Shown piece after piece: positions 21,494-33,735 of a DNA stretch of 64,000 bases. The translations under genes were made by a program, and so were the position numbers. Every line of letters begins with the position of its first letter. Positions within the stretch are counted from its first letter, which is position 1. This DNA comes from Eustoma russellianum. Taxonomy: Eukaryota; Streptophyta; Magnoliopsida; Gentianales; Gentianaceae. The notes below the pieces were generated by a model. That model was not told the DNA's origin. It saw only the letters and a list, made by a program, of their open reading frames with translations, and did not search any database. The DNA lies in NCBI GenBank assembly GCA_036186865.1, contig AP025048.1, positions 24,345,516-24,409,515 of the forward strand. The letters run 5' to 3'.

Positions 21494-24400
21494 CTCCCCC
21501 TCAAGCTTGGAGTGTATATATTTGAGCACCCAAGCTTGGACAACAAACTATGAAACAGTCTTGGCATAACTGGTTTTGTAAGAACGTCAGCAACTTGTTC
21601 TGAGGATGGAACATGCTGAATTTCCAGTGTTTGATCTTCCATCTTTTCTCTTATGAAGTGCCTATCAATCTGATGAACCGGGTTCTCTGTCATATGAATT
21701 GCTGAAATATTATCACAATAAGCTTTAATATGTATATTGGAGTCCAATTGACGTACATCACTCAACCCTCTTGATCCACAATCCTTCACACAGTCCAAGA
21801 GCAAATGCTCTTAATTCTGCTTCTGCACTGCTACGAGCTACAACACTTTGCTTTTTACTTCTCCACGTAACTAGATTTCCCCAAAGAAAGGTACAGTATC
21901 CGGATGTAGAACGCATATCACTTTTAGATCTTCCCCAGTCAGCATCGGTGAATACCTGTATGTTCCTGCAATTATGTTTTCCAAAAAATAACCCCTGGCC
22001 AGGAGCTCCTTTAAGATATCTTAGTATCCTCAAAACACTTTTAAATGCAATTGAGTTGGTGAGTGCATAAATTGACTTACATAGCCTACAGAATAACAAA
22101 TGCCAGGCCTGGTGTGAGACAAATAAATTAACTTACCAACTAACTTTTGGTATGAATGAACATCTGAGTGTAAGTCACTATCCAGATCTTTAGTGGTACC
22201 TTTAGACTCCATTGGGGTAGACACGGGCTTACAACCCGTCATCCCAGTTTCTTGCAAAAGATCAAGAACATATTTCCTTTGGGAAATGGACAAACCTTTT
22301 TCGCTCCTTGCAACTTCCATTCCTAAAAAATATCTCAAGGATCCAAGATCCTTAACTTCAAATTGAGTGGCAAGATACTGTTTTGTTTTTTCAATACCAA
22401 AATGACAATTTCCAGTTAAAATTATATCATCTAAATATACAATGAGTATGATAACAGACTGCTTAGACGCATAAATAAACAAGGTGTGATCACTATGAGC
22501 TTGTTTAAAACCATATGAAAGAAGAACTTTGGTAAATTTGTTAAACCAAGCCCTAGGGGATTGCTTTAGTCCATAAATTGATTTCTTTAACTTGCATATT
22601 TTTCCAATAGTTGCTGCAGATTCATATCCAGGTGGGATATCCATATAGACTTGTTCTTTTAGTTCTCCATTGAGAAAGGCATTTTTAATGTCTAATTGTA
22701 CCAGTTTCCAGTCTAAATTTACAGCTATTGAAAAAATTATTGTAATGGTGTTTAGCTTAGCCACTGGGGCAAAAGTCTCAATAAATCAATCCCATAGGAT
22801 TGTGTGAACCCTTTTGCCACAAGCCTAGCTTTGTACCTGTTCAACGTGCCGTCAGAATTTATATTTTAAGGAAAATACCCATTACATCATACAGGAGTTA
22901 TATTATCTGGCCTGGATATTAACTCCCATGTATCATTCTTGACAAGGGCTTTCATCTCATCTTCAACCACCTGCTTCCAGCCCTTGTGACTAAAGGCTTC
23001 CTGAATAGAACTTGGTATACACTGAGAGTCAATGTTTACACTAAATGCTCTGAAGACTGGACTGAGATTATCATAGGAAACTACTTTATCTAATGGATAA
23101 ATAGATGAATAACCTTTACTGCCCAAAAATTTATGATACCTAACACACTCACGTGCTCCCTTCCTAATAGCAATAGGTAGGTCATCAGTTTTATCAGAAA
23201 TACTAGATGAAGGTTTAGTTTCATTATTGATAGGTAGCAGTAAATCAGATGACTCAGGTGATACAGTTACTTGTCTGTCTCTTCATGTGTAAACCTGAGT
23301 ACAGGGCAGCCTTATCCTTTCTTGATCTCCTGGTAGTGTTCCTCCGTGAATTGACTGAGAAGCCTCAGAGGCCTGAGTATCATCACCAGTAGTGGTTTCT
23401 CTCTTCTGTTGTATGCAGATCACCACGTGTAGGAGCAAATCAATATACTACTACCAAATTGTTCCTGTCCAGAACTTTCATGGCATTCAGCATAGGTACA
23501 GAGAAAGGTATATTCTCATCAAAGATAACATCTAAAGTGATATACATTTTTCTAGTATTAGGACAAAAACATTTGTATCCGTTTTGGGATCCTGAATAAC
23601 CAAAAAAACACACTTGATGGCTCTTTTATCAAGTTTTCCCCTGAACTGAGCTTGAAGGTAAACATAGGCAACACAACAAAGGTTTTCAGTGGAAGCTCAG
23701 ATAATAACAAGCAGTAAGGAAACACACTTAATAATTTCTGTCTAGGACTTGTAAAGCCAAGTACCCTTGAGGGCATTCGGTTTATTAGGTAAGTTGCAGT
23801 AAGAACTGTCTCACCCCATAAATATTTAGGCACATCCATAGAGAACATCAAGGATCGTGCAACAGACAGTATGTGCCTATGCTTTCTTTCAGCAATTTTA
23901 TTTTGCTGGGGTGTGTAGACATTGGATGTCTGATGATGTATCCCTCTTTCAAGCAATAACTTTTCATTTCTTTGTCCATATTCACTGCCATTATCTGATC
24001 TGAGGTTCTTAATACTTGTATTGAACTGATTCTGAATAAGTGAAAGAAATGCTTTAAAAATGTGTAACAGATCAAATTTATGCTTCATTAAATAAATCCA
24101 GGTTACCCTGGTGTGATCATCTACAAAGATGACAAACCATCTACTTCCATTCACATTTAGGACCCTAGAGAGGCCCCATATATCTGTGAATCAAGTTAAA
24201 GGGTTTGCTTTCTTCATATAGCTTAGAGGGATACTGAGCCCTTGCCTGTTTGCCAAATAAACATGTCTCACATTTAAGATCATCAACAGAAATATTATGA
24301 AATAAATTAGGTTTGAGTTTCTTAAGGTATAGAAAGTTAGGATGACCTAACCTTCTATGCCATAGCAAAAGTAGATCTATTCTTGATTTGTCTATTCTAG

Positions 24401-25825
24401 GGACATCAGTTTTGTCCATAGCAGAATATACACTAGAATAGGCCGCAGAGCTTCTTGATCTGATAGAATCCAAAAAATACAATCCATCTCGATGATTAGC
24501 ACTGCCAATCATCTCCCTGGTAGTCTTCTCCTTGCCAGCTTTCTCCTGGGAGCATGAAGAAGTTGATGGTAGAAAGAAACACTGAGTGGGTGAAAAAAAT
24601 AGTCCAGCAATTAGTCTGTCATTAGTTGTCTAACTGAGACTAGATTACAATCAAGGGTAGGTACATACAGAACATGTTTAAGAATGAGTTTACTATTCTT
24701 ACACTTCCACAGCCCAGAATAGATATACTATCTCCATTAGCAATTTTACCTTTTCTAGGATCAATAAATGATTTAAAGTTACTAAGTAGAGATTTATTGA
24801 ATGTCATATGATTTGTAGCACCTGAATCAACAATCCAGAGCTGTGACTTACCCACATTACCTGTACTTGCCATGGTGGCTCTGATTTGTTCCCCTTCTCT
24901 GGTGTTTTCACGGCTTGCATAGTGTCTCTGACTGTCTAGAATTTTGAGCATGACATCAAGCTGTGCTTGAGTGAAGACAGCTCCAGGACCAGGGTTAGAA
25001 TCAGCCAGAGCAGCTCTAGGAGACTTCCATGAGTCAGCATTGGTCCTCCAAGAACCATTGGAGTCTGATCTGCTTCCATAATTACCTGACCGTTGAGAAT
25101 TCCTTCGGAAGAAACCTGGAGGAGGTTTGATAGTTGAACCAGGCCTCCTATAACATTCTTCAATCAGGTGTCCGTCCCTCTGACAATACCTGCAATATTT
25201 CTTAGTATAATTTCCAAACATAGATTCAGATTTTCTTACCACCAGCCCAGTATCACTATTTTTCTCACTTTCTTTTGTGAGGAGAGCAGATGACTCAATT
25301 GTAGTAGTAACAGCAGGACCCATCATAACTTTCAACCGACTCTCCTCTTGTCTTATCTCAGAAAACGCAGCATTTATAGTTGGTAAAGGTTTAATACTCA
25401 AAACTCTCCCTGTTTGACATCTCTCAGTTGAAGTTCTAACTCGTAAAGCTCAGATATTGTCTTTTTGAGAAAACATCTCTCTAGCTGCGGTCCAAATGGC
25501 AGTAGCTGTGGGGTAGAGCATGAAAGTGTTGCTAACATCAGGTGTCATGGATCCTAACAACCATGGCATGATCATAGAGCTTTCTGCCTCCCAGGTAGAA
25601 AATTTCTCATCAGTTTCTTTTGGTATGATCATCTTTTCGGATAAATACTCTTTCTTTCCCTGTCCAGTGATGAATAACTCAACAGCACGGCTCCATGGCA
25701 AAAATTGTTACCATGCAGTTTTTGATTAGTGATTGTAACAGGGATAGAGTCAAAAATGTTTGAAGATGAAGAGCTAGATGATTTTTCCGCTGTGGGAACA
25801 GATGTCACGTCATCCCTTCAGCCAT
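21494..25825 (-). pseudogene. Copia gag-pol, decayed
   Basis: Minus strand, in order. Gag begins at the ATG at 25825 and includes FLPWSRAVELFITGQGKKEY. The zinc knuckle CRYCQRDGHLIEEC lies at about 25190-25150. The protease motif LWIVDSGATNHMT is near 24850-24810. A GAG pre-integrase part (LWHRRLGHPNFLYLKKL) is followed by the integrase core (FVIFVDDHTRVTWIYLMKHK, then LRSDNGSEY), ending near 23558. Reverse transcriptase runs about 22764-22030 with QLDIKNAFLNGELKE and catalytic VYLDDIILTG at 22441-22412. RNase H follows at 22099-21478 with VFTDADWGRSKSD and VLTKPVMPRLF. This order (integrase before RT) defines Copia. Several stops and frameshifts, including one just after the gag start, make it inactive. 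Confidence 0.9.
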
Positions 25826-26087
25826 AGTGGTGTAGTGGAAAGGACGAAGTTAAAAAAGAACAGTGAAGAAGAATATGGTTGTGCAAGAGAAGAGAGTGAA
25901 GTGGATTCGTGAGAAGAGAGTTCAGAAGGTGTTTTGAAAGTGAAATAGTAGAGAGATTAAGATCTGAAAGATGAAGGACTGATGTTGATGGAGTGGTTGT
26001 ATCGAGAAGAATAGATGGAAGGTAGGTAAGATTGCAGGTTGCTGTCTTTTTTACGTGTAGAGAAGAAAATAGTTCTCCAGATTTTCT

Positions 26088-26335
26088 AATCTTGAGGGGG
26101 AGTGTTGAAACATTATAGCCGTTAGAAACATATTGTTTCCGTTATGGTTGTACAGAATGTTACCGTTAGAAAGTTAGGCTTCTCTTTCCATTCTTTTAGT
26201 CTGTATTGTATAAATACTTCTAGTTGTGAATATACAAAATAATGAAGAATTTTCTTCTTCACTGGTTTACCATTCATACCTCTATGGAGTAAATTGTTCT
26301 CAGATAAATCTTCTATACACTTCATAATTTTTATA
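26088..26335 (+). mobile_element. Polypurine tract and complete LTR in plus orientation
   Basis: CTTGAGGGGGAG at about 26091-26102 is followed by an LTR beginning at 26103 (TGTTGAAAC) with a TATA box TATAAATAC at 26209-26217. The LTR is about 233 bp. It points opposite to the adjoining gag-pol. The matching tract and LTR start for the minus-strand coding region lies at 21493-21505. Confidence 0.8.
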
Positions 26336-26384
26336 AATACCTTGTAAAAAAAATGGATGAGTGGTTTGACTACAGCTTGTCATC

Positions 26385-26580
26385 CCCATCTTAGGCTAAA
26401 AGCATCTCGATTGGGACATTTTTACTGAACTTCCCAAAGCCCTTGATGTAAGGTGTCTATTGGAGCCTTGTCACTGGGGGGAGACTGGTAATGTGTCTTC
26501 ACGATTCCTTGAAGTGTAGGTGGTCTATTGGAGCCTTGTCACTGGGGGGAGACTGGTAATGTAGTCATTCACGATTCCTT
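26385..26580 (+). pseudogene. Decayed duplicate of fimbrin exon 12 with internal tandem repeat
   Basis: CTTAGGCTAAAAGCATCTCG...TTGGAGCCTTGTCACT matches the acceptor and body of exon 12 (19141-19245). The last part, from GTCTATTGGAGCC through the donor-like GGTAATGT to ACGATTCCTT, is then repeated once (about 26452-26511 and 26521-26580). It lies in the same orientation and order relative to the exon 11 copy as in the gene. Confidence 0.78.
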
Positions 26581-27163
26581 TAAAGGAAGGGGAAAGAAAT
26601 CTTTATTTGCAATTCAATCTGAAATCTTTTCAAGCATGCATGCTTTGTCAAGCCACCTACTAATTTAGTGAACATGGTAAACATGCAAATAGTGAACCCC
26701 ATTATCACAAAATATGTACACACTGGTCCCCGAGATTAGCTTAACTAAGTTATTGATACTCAGTACATCCTAACGACATCAAAAGTTATCACTAAAGCTT
26801 AACTAAGTTATCATACAATCTTTGACATTTTCATCCCTTTTACAACTTCATTTGGTCTTTAATTTAATGCATGTATTACAACATATATGTTATTCGCGTG
26901 TCACAACATATATGTCGTTGGTTAAGGATAAACCCACAGACGAAACATCCACCAACAATTAGCAATAATCCTTCTAAGTCAGATTATGGCGTTTGGTTTC
27001 ATGAGACCTCTGTAGATATTTGGGACTCTACATGTGAAAGAACATAGGACAAGGATCTTGGGCTACTCCTGGTCTGAGCAACCTATGCTTTCTTAGATAG
27101 ACCCACATGGCATCGAGCAAAAAACTCAGTGCTTAAGTCCGTATTCCGTGCTGATCCTTAGTC
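26581..27163. other. No recognisable feature
   Basis: AT-rich sequence without a supported gene or repeat. Confidence 0.5.
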
Positions 27164-27365
27164 TTAGATCGGATGAGATCTGAGGAGGAAGAATATGAGG
27201 TAGAATATGAGGCCTCCAATCACGCGACGCCACGTGTACAAAAGGACTTTTTTTAAAAAAGAAAAAAAAAGTAAACAGCGGGCCCTTTTGTACACGTGGC
27301 GTCGCGTGATTGGAGGCCTCATATTCTACCTCATATTCTTCCTCCTCAGATCTCATCCGGTCTTA
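27164..27365. mobile_element. Hairpin (fold-back) MITE-like element
   Basis: Arms of about 82 bp (27164-27245 and 27284-27365) are reverse complements with only a few mismatches at the outer end (TTAGATCGG against TAAGACCGG). They enclose a 38-bp A-rich loop. The inner arm contains GGCCTCCAATCACGCGACGC. The high GC content contrasts with the AT-rich flanks. No coding capacity. The target duplication is unclear, although CTTAG occurs at both edges. Confidence 0.85.
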
Positions 27366-28198
27366 GATTTACTGTTAAACACGTGTCCACCAGATCCAAC
27401 AATGATCTTGGGATAAGATCTAAGAAATCTGGCCTTCGAGTATGTAGTTTACACCAATCACACAGCTTCATAGATTTCAAAATACCACAATACCAAAATA
27501 AGTGTTGGTTTAGTCACTATTCATTAGTCAGTCGGTCAATTCTGTTATAGGTCGGTAATGTAGTCAGTTGGTCAATTGTGAAACTGACGCATGCACATGC
27601 ATGTCAATGCAACTCAGCTAAATTACAGTGCTCCATAGTCTTCTCATAGAGTAGAAGTGATGGTTCCTATCGTCGAACTGCAGATGTTGAAAACCTAAAT
27701 GCAACTCATACATTCAGTCTTGGTCTAAAGTTATGATGCTCCATAATTTCTATTGCCGGAGTATATCTTGGATATATGATGTCAGATTAATCATTTGGAA
27801 AGTTGTAATTCATTTCAAGCGCACTGGACATAGTTCAAGTCACTCGCCTTCTCCATCTTTGAGCATATATCACTACAGATGAAAACTCCTTGTCCTGTCC
27901 ACACCTTTTCTCTATGCTTTTTTCTTTTTCTTTTCTGTAAGGAGGAGAAGAGGGAGGAGTGGGTAAATATGCACATGTTTAGAGAAAAAGATTTAATATG
28001 TAACATATGTACATGGAGAGTGAAGTATGTTCTTATACCCTGCCCCTTTAATGATGTAGATCCACAATTGAAATTCTAGAACTGGCCTTGGATAGTGCTA
28101 AAAGAGTATTCCCTTGACACTATTCGGTTACATTTTGGGGGAATCCAGCTGATTAATATATAACTCTTGATTACAGATTTTAGCTGACAACTTCTGAA
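27366..28198. other. No recognisable gene; minor GTCGGTCAAT repeats
   Basis: Only a short direct repeat (TCAGTCGGTCAATTCTG / TCAGTTGGTCAATTGTG, about 27527-27580) stands out. Confidence 0.45.
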
Positions 28199-28217
28199 GG
28201 ATACAAGAAATCATGTA

Positions 28218-29335
28218 TTTACCGACCGCATTTAGCGACCGTTTTATATGTGGTCGCTAGTTTGCGACCGCTTGGAAAGACAGTTGCACTTTTTCCAACT
28301 TTGCGACCGTTTTTACGACTGTCCTGAAAAGAGTCGGAAAATTGCGACCGACTCAAAAACGGTCGCAAATTTACGTCCGTTATCAAAAACGGTCGCAACT
28401 TAGCGACCGTTTTTGCATCCGTCTTAGAAACAAATGCAAATTTGCGACCGTTAAACAACGGTTGCAAATTTGCGACTGTTAACAAACACGGTCGCAACAT
28501 AGCGACCGTGTTTTTGTCTGCCTCAAAACCGGTCTCAGATTTGCGTTGGTCTAAAAAACGGTCGTAAATTGTGACCGTTATGAAAAACAGTCGCAACTTA
28601 GTGACTATGTTTGCGACCATCTCATAAACGGTCGCTAATTTGTGACCGACTCATAAACAGTTGCAAACTTGCGACCGTCATAAAAAACGGTCGCAACTTA
28701 GCGACCGTTTTTGCATTTGTCTCAAAACCGATCGCAAATTTGCGACAGTCTCAAAAACGGTCGTAAATTTGCGACCGTTATCAAAAACAGTCACAAATTA
28801 GTGACTGTGTTTGCGACCGTCTCATAAACGGTCACAAATTTTTGACCGACTCATAAACAGTTGCAAACTTGCGACCGTCATAAAAAACGGTCGCAACTTA
28901 GCGACCGTTTTTGCGTTTGTCTCAAAACCGGTCGCAAATTTGCGACAGTCTCAAAAACGGTAGTAAATTTGCGTCTTATTAAAAACGGTTGCAACTTAAT
29001 GACTGTGTGTGTGTGGCCGTCTGATAAACGGCCACAAATTTGTGGCCGACTTAAAAAAGTTGCAAATTTGCGACCGTTTAAAAAACGGTCGCAACTTAAC
29101 GCCTTTTTGTGTTCGTCTAAAAAATTTGCAAATTTGCGTTCATCTACAAACGGTCACACATTTGTGATTGTTGTAAAACAGTCGCAGCTTAACAATCATT
29201 TTTGTGTCTATCTCAAACCCAGTCGCAAATTTGTGACCGTCTCAAAAACGGCCGTAACTTTGTGATCGTTTTTGAGTCCGTCTCAAAATCGCACACAAAT
29301 TTACCACTGTCCAAAAAACAGTCGCAAATTTTTAA
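28218..29335. repeat. Left subterminal repeat array of the CACTA element
   Basis: Dozens of copies of TTGCGACCGT(C/T)...AAAACGGTCGCAAA occur in alternating orientation with a period of about 28-60 bp over 1.1 kb. Reading frames through it (for example the 133- and 134-residue frames) only translate the repeat. Confidence 0.9.
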
Positions 29336-30715
29336 ATGTATTCATTAAAGATTATTCTGTCAATCTCATTAGTTGATGTTATTAAATAAAAGGATAAACA
29401 CAAGTATATAACTGTACAAGATAATATACTATATCTTACCCTATAAGTGCATAATTACATTTCTTAACATATACACAAACATAAGTATATATACTTGTAT
29501 ATTACAAATAAGCACAATTGCATAAATATACCATTTTATATAATCTAAGTATATATTTTACCTTATAACAAATAGGTAGTATATCTTTATATACTCACAT
29601 ATATAGGCCTATATTGTATACTTATGTAGCCATATATGCATATATAGTTGTATATATACTTATGTATCAATAAGAAATATATACACACACTTGTTTGGTT
29701 TATACAAGTCCATTGCTATACAAAATTCGTACGAGTGTACATAACAAATAACAAAATGTGCAAGTATAGAATATTTTTAAATATATTCATTAAATATTAT
29801 TCTATCAATCTTGGTGATATTATTTAAAAAAATATCATGATTATAATCGAGTATATAATCCTCTAAGTGCACAAGTATATAAGTTACAAGTTTATATAGT
29901 CCTTATGATAAGTATATAGTTTATATATGAGTATAAGCATATGTACTTGTATATTACATATAAACACAAGTATATAACTATACATATATATATATAATAT
30001 AAGTACATAGATATCTTACCCTATAAAAAACATAGGTATACATACTTGTATATTACATACAAGCACAAGTGTATAATTACGTATACAATTTTATATAATC
30101 CTCTAAGTACACAAGTATATATGTTACCTATAACAAATAGATAGTATATAAGTACACAAGATATAAGTTTATATAATCCTCTATACATAAGTATATATGT
30201 TACATTATATGAATATAAGTATATATATCTGTCTATTACATATAAGCACAACTATAAAACTATACAAGTATATATACTCCTATAAGTGCATAGTACATAT
30301 CTTACCTTATAAATATAGGTATATTTCATTGTATATTACATATAAGCACAGTTACATAATTAAGTACACAATTTTATATAATCCTCTAAGTACATAAGTA
30401 TATAGTGCTTATAACAAATAGGTAGTCTATCTTTAAATATTTACACATGCACATACTTGTATACTTATGTAGCCATATATTTATATAGTTATATATACTT
30501 ATAATCTATAAGAAACATATACGCATACACTTGTTTAGTCATATAAGTCCATTGTTATACAAAAATTATATGAGTATATAACAAATGACAAATTCGGAAC
30601 AAGTGTGTACACTTGTACAGTATAAGTGTAATTAATATATAGTACCATTACAAAATGGGAGCAAGTATATATAATCCTATAAATGTATAAGTATATACAT
30701 TATCTCTCCCATGAA

Positions 30716-30748
<33 letters not shown>

Positions 30749-30930
30749 AATAAACTATATAAAACATATACACTCATATATATTACCTCTAATATTAAGT
30801 AACAAGTACATGTACATATATAACTATACAAATATAATAGATCATATTATATTTGTGCAGATATAACTCAAAACAAATCATGTTTATAATCTCTTTTGTT
30901 TTATTTAACTTGTTTGTTTGATTATTTTAG
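29336..30930. repeat. AT-rich internal repeat region of the CACTA element
   Basis: Sequence dominated by TATATACTTGTATATTAC, CACAAGTATATA and similar phrases. A stretch near 29430-29770 recurs with small changes at about 30280-30610, and part of it again near 30005-30190, so there is a long-period duplication (about 0.85 kb). Confidence 0.75.
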
Positions 30931-33735
30931 ACATAATGGATATATATCTTAATATACCAAAATATAAACATCAAATCTCTCCCGCCCAACGCTCAAATCC
31001 TCTCTGCGCTGATATACTCCATCATCGATCGCGCGCGAATTCCTCTCCCTTGATCGGCGCAATCAGTACTCCATCATCGCTCGCGGGCAAATCTGCCGCA
31101 AATATACTCCTTTCGGCGCCATCACCTTTATCTCTGCTGCAATCTGCCGCTAATATACCAATCATTCCGAAAGCAGCGTTCCAAGTCCAGGTTCGTCTTC
31201 TTTTTCTCTTTTTCCATACTTCGTCGCTGCAATTACTCGCTGCGGTCCGTACTGTGTTCCTAGTCCATTATGAAACTCTCCTTCATACTCATTAATTTGT
31301 TGAAAACAAGAGATTTTGTTGAGCATTAAGACACAAACAGCGACTCGAAGAGCGATGCCAATCTTAGGTTGAGAAATTTTGGCAGTTCCCTTGTGCATCA
31401 TTTAGAAAGACAGGATCTTTGTCTAGTAATCATAGTTTTTGGAAGATTATTGCTATCAAGATCCTCTTTGAGGACGAATATGTTGTCTCCTAGTTTTTCC
31501 TTATTGCTTTGACCACTGTTGTGGTGTTTAGGCATATTCAAAACGACGAACATGTTTCAATGGTTAATGAACAACACCAACCCTTTTTGACTTCTTATCC
31601 GTAGGTAAAATTGTTTTTTAAAAAAAATTGTAAGATCGAAAATACAAGGACTTAAATCACAAAAAAATCAGAATACAACGAATAATTGGTTTTATCATAT
31701 GTAACTAGTTTGAATCAATTGCAGGGATGGTTTTTAAAACCCATCTTGGTCATTGGCTTGGTAAGAGGATTAAGTTAGTAATCCATCATTCAAAAGTTTA
31801 CTTACCAAATTGTAAGATAAATGTTAGTGGTTGTAGTTAAGGTCTCTGTTGTCTAGATTGTCTACTTGTCTATTGCAAGTAGTTAATAGTAGTTACCAAA
31901 TTGTTAATTGTTGTAGTTAAGGTCTGAAGCATACCAAGGGTGAAATTTCATCTTTAATCCTGAAAAGAACTTCGTATCACTGTCTACTGATACGTCTTCC
32001 TTATCATCTTTCTTCATATCATTCTCTCCTCCTTCTTCCATAGCATTCTCTCGTACGACTAGGAAATTTACCAATTTATAACACGGCATCTTTCATTAAG
32101 AAAAGTATAGAATGACAAATTTCCTTGCATATTATTGTGGTTGCGTCAACTTTCCATCACCTAACTGGGAGCTACAGTTTTGTGGGAAGTATTTAATACA
32201 AGATATCTTTCTCAACTTTGTCGTTTTCTTCATAGATAAATCATTACACTTCAATTACAACTTTGTTCTTTTCTACATGGTAGATAAACAAGGTTTCCGC
32301 CTATTCTCAGTATGCAAAATATGATACAAGCACCCTAAAAGTTTGCGATGTCGGTTTTCCAACTTCCAACTCTCATTTTTAACTTATTAATCTTGTTCCT
32401 GCATATTTAAAGTCTTTTGGGTAGGTATGAGGTTACAAGGGCTCTTTTCTCCAATACGGTCCATCCTTTCTACAGAACAACCAGTATAAACAACTTTTGT
32501 TCACCTTCTAAGTAGACCTTTGAAGTAAGGAAATTAGATATTTCTTGCAAGAGCTTATTCCAGTGAAGGAAGAAGTTAGATTCTAGTCATGATAAATGGA
32601 ACTAGAAACATGCAGAACTAAGCCCACTTACTAGCGTTTCGTTTGGCGTGCATTTGAGATCTGAAGTTAGGTTCCTATGTTTATTGTACATACAATTTGG
32701 TTGCTAAATTTTCCTTCTAAATCACCAAAACCAAATGTCACAACATGCTAAAAGCTGCTGATTGCTACGGGAAAAAATCAAAAGTGCCTGTGAGCCAGCA
32801 ACTCAAATTGCACTGAATTCTTTATGCTTCCAAATGTCTATATTTGCTCCACCTCCTTATCTTTACCTTTTTGACTCCTCCAACTTTGCACCTTTTCTTT
32901 TTTTAGTGTTAGAATATTTTCCTTGCATGATTATAGAAACACATAACTGGGAATACTTTGGGAAAACTTTGGTTCTTAGATCCCCACTTTTTGAACCGTA
33001 TATATGCGAGTCACCGAACTTGCCATATTCTGATGTGTGAATTCAAAAATGAAGGATCAATATCTTCTTTAAGGTGTGTGAGTTGCACGGTTTTTTGGGG
33101 CTTCATGGCATGTGTTTGGAGTCTCTGAGATCACAGTCATGATCACATAATTTATCAACACAATAGTCATTCATACTTTTGTTTCGTCGATGATTTTTTG
33201 TAAGGCATGGAGAATTACATTTATAGATCTTTGTTTCCTTTTTTTCCTTACGTTGTTTGTTGCATTTATAGTAGCATAGATAGCATGGTTGTTGCAGAGT
33301 GCTTGACAATTTACTTTACTAGTGCCAAATTGCTTTTGAACTACATTAGCAATATCCAACTATCACTCTTTATAACATATATTTTTCTGTGAATGTTTTG
33401 CAGTTTGTGATCACGTGCGTAAGTTTGTCAGTTAGGTGTTTTCAAGAAATATTCAGAAGGGCCTTTGGTGAGAGATCCCTCTTAATTGTTTCTTCTTTAA
33501 TATTAACACATTATTTTGTAATGACGTTAAATGGCAAATATTTTGTAACTATAAGTTGCATTTGGTGTTTACGTTTCGAGTTTTGCATTGGAATAGTGAC
33601 CTGCGAAAATGAAAGGGAAAAAGTACTTGTATGGTGCATATCGATTTTGGTAAAGTTTTAGTTTTAATTTCTATTCTAATTTTGTTAAATTTGATGGAAC
33701 TAATATGGCCTATTGATGGATGATGTAGGAAAAAA
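30931..33735 (+). other. CACTA interior, no supported exon
   Basis: 30978-31190 is a GC-richer patch (CGATCGCGCGCGAATTCC and similar) that may be the element's promoter or leader. The rest is AT-rich, with short frames that match nothing I recognise. Leader introns of the downstream gene may lie here. Confidence 0.4.

Larger units (their letters stand above)
21434..26340. mobile_element. Copia retrotransposon with inverted interior, flanked by AATAC
   Basis: The element runs from 21439 to 26335, between direct copies of AATAC (21434-21438 and 26336-26340). Removing it rejoins the duplicated fimbrin intron sequence AAGCTGAATAC to CTTGTAAAA, which matches intron 11 of the real gene (AAGCTCTACTTGTAAA). 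The left end starts TGTTGAAAC as an LTR should. The right end reads TATA where CA is expected, explainable by a C-to-T change. The coding interior is on the minus strand, but the right-hand polypurine tract and LTR are on the plus strand. Confidence 0.85.

Noticed and set aside
28219..29265. Two frames of 133-134 residues through the subterminal repeats
   Set aside because: They translate repeated DNA; no independent protein features.
28218..29335. Regular repeats with spacers resembling a CRISPR array
   Set aside because: Repeats are degenerate, occur in both orientations and sit next to a CACTA terminus in plant DNA; they are subterminal transposon repeats.
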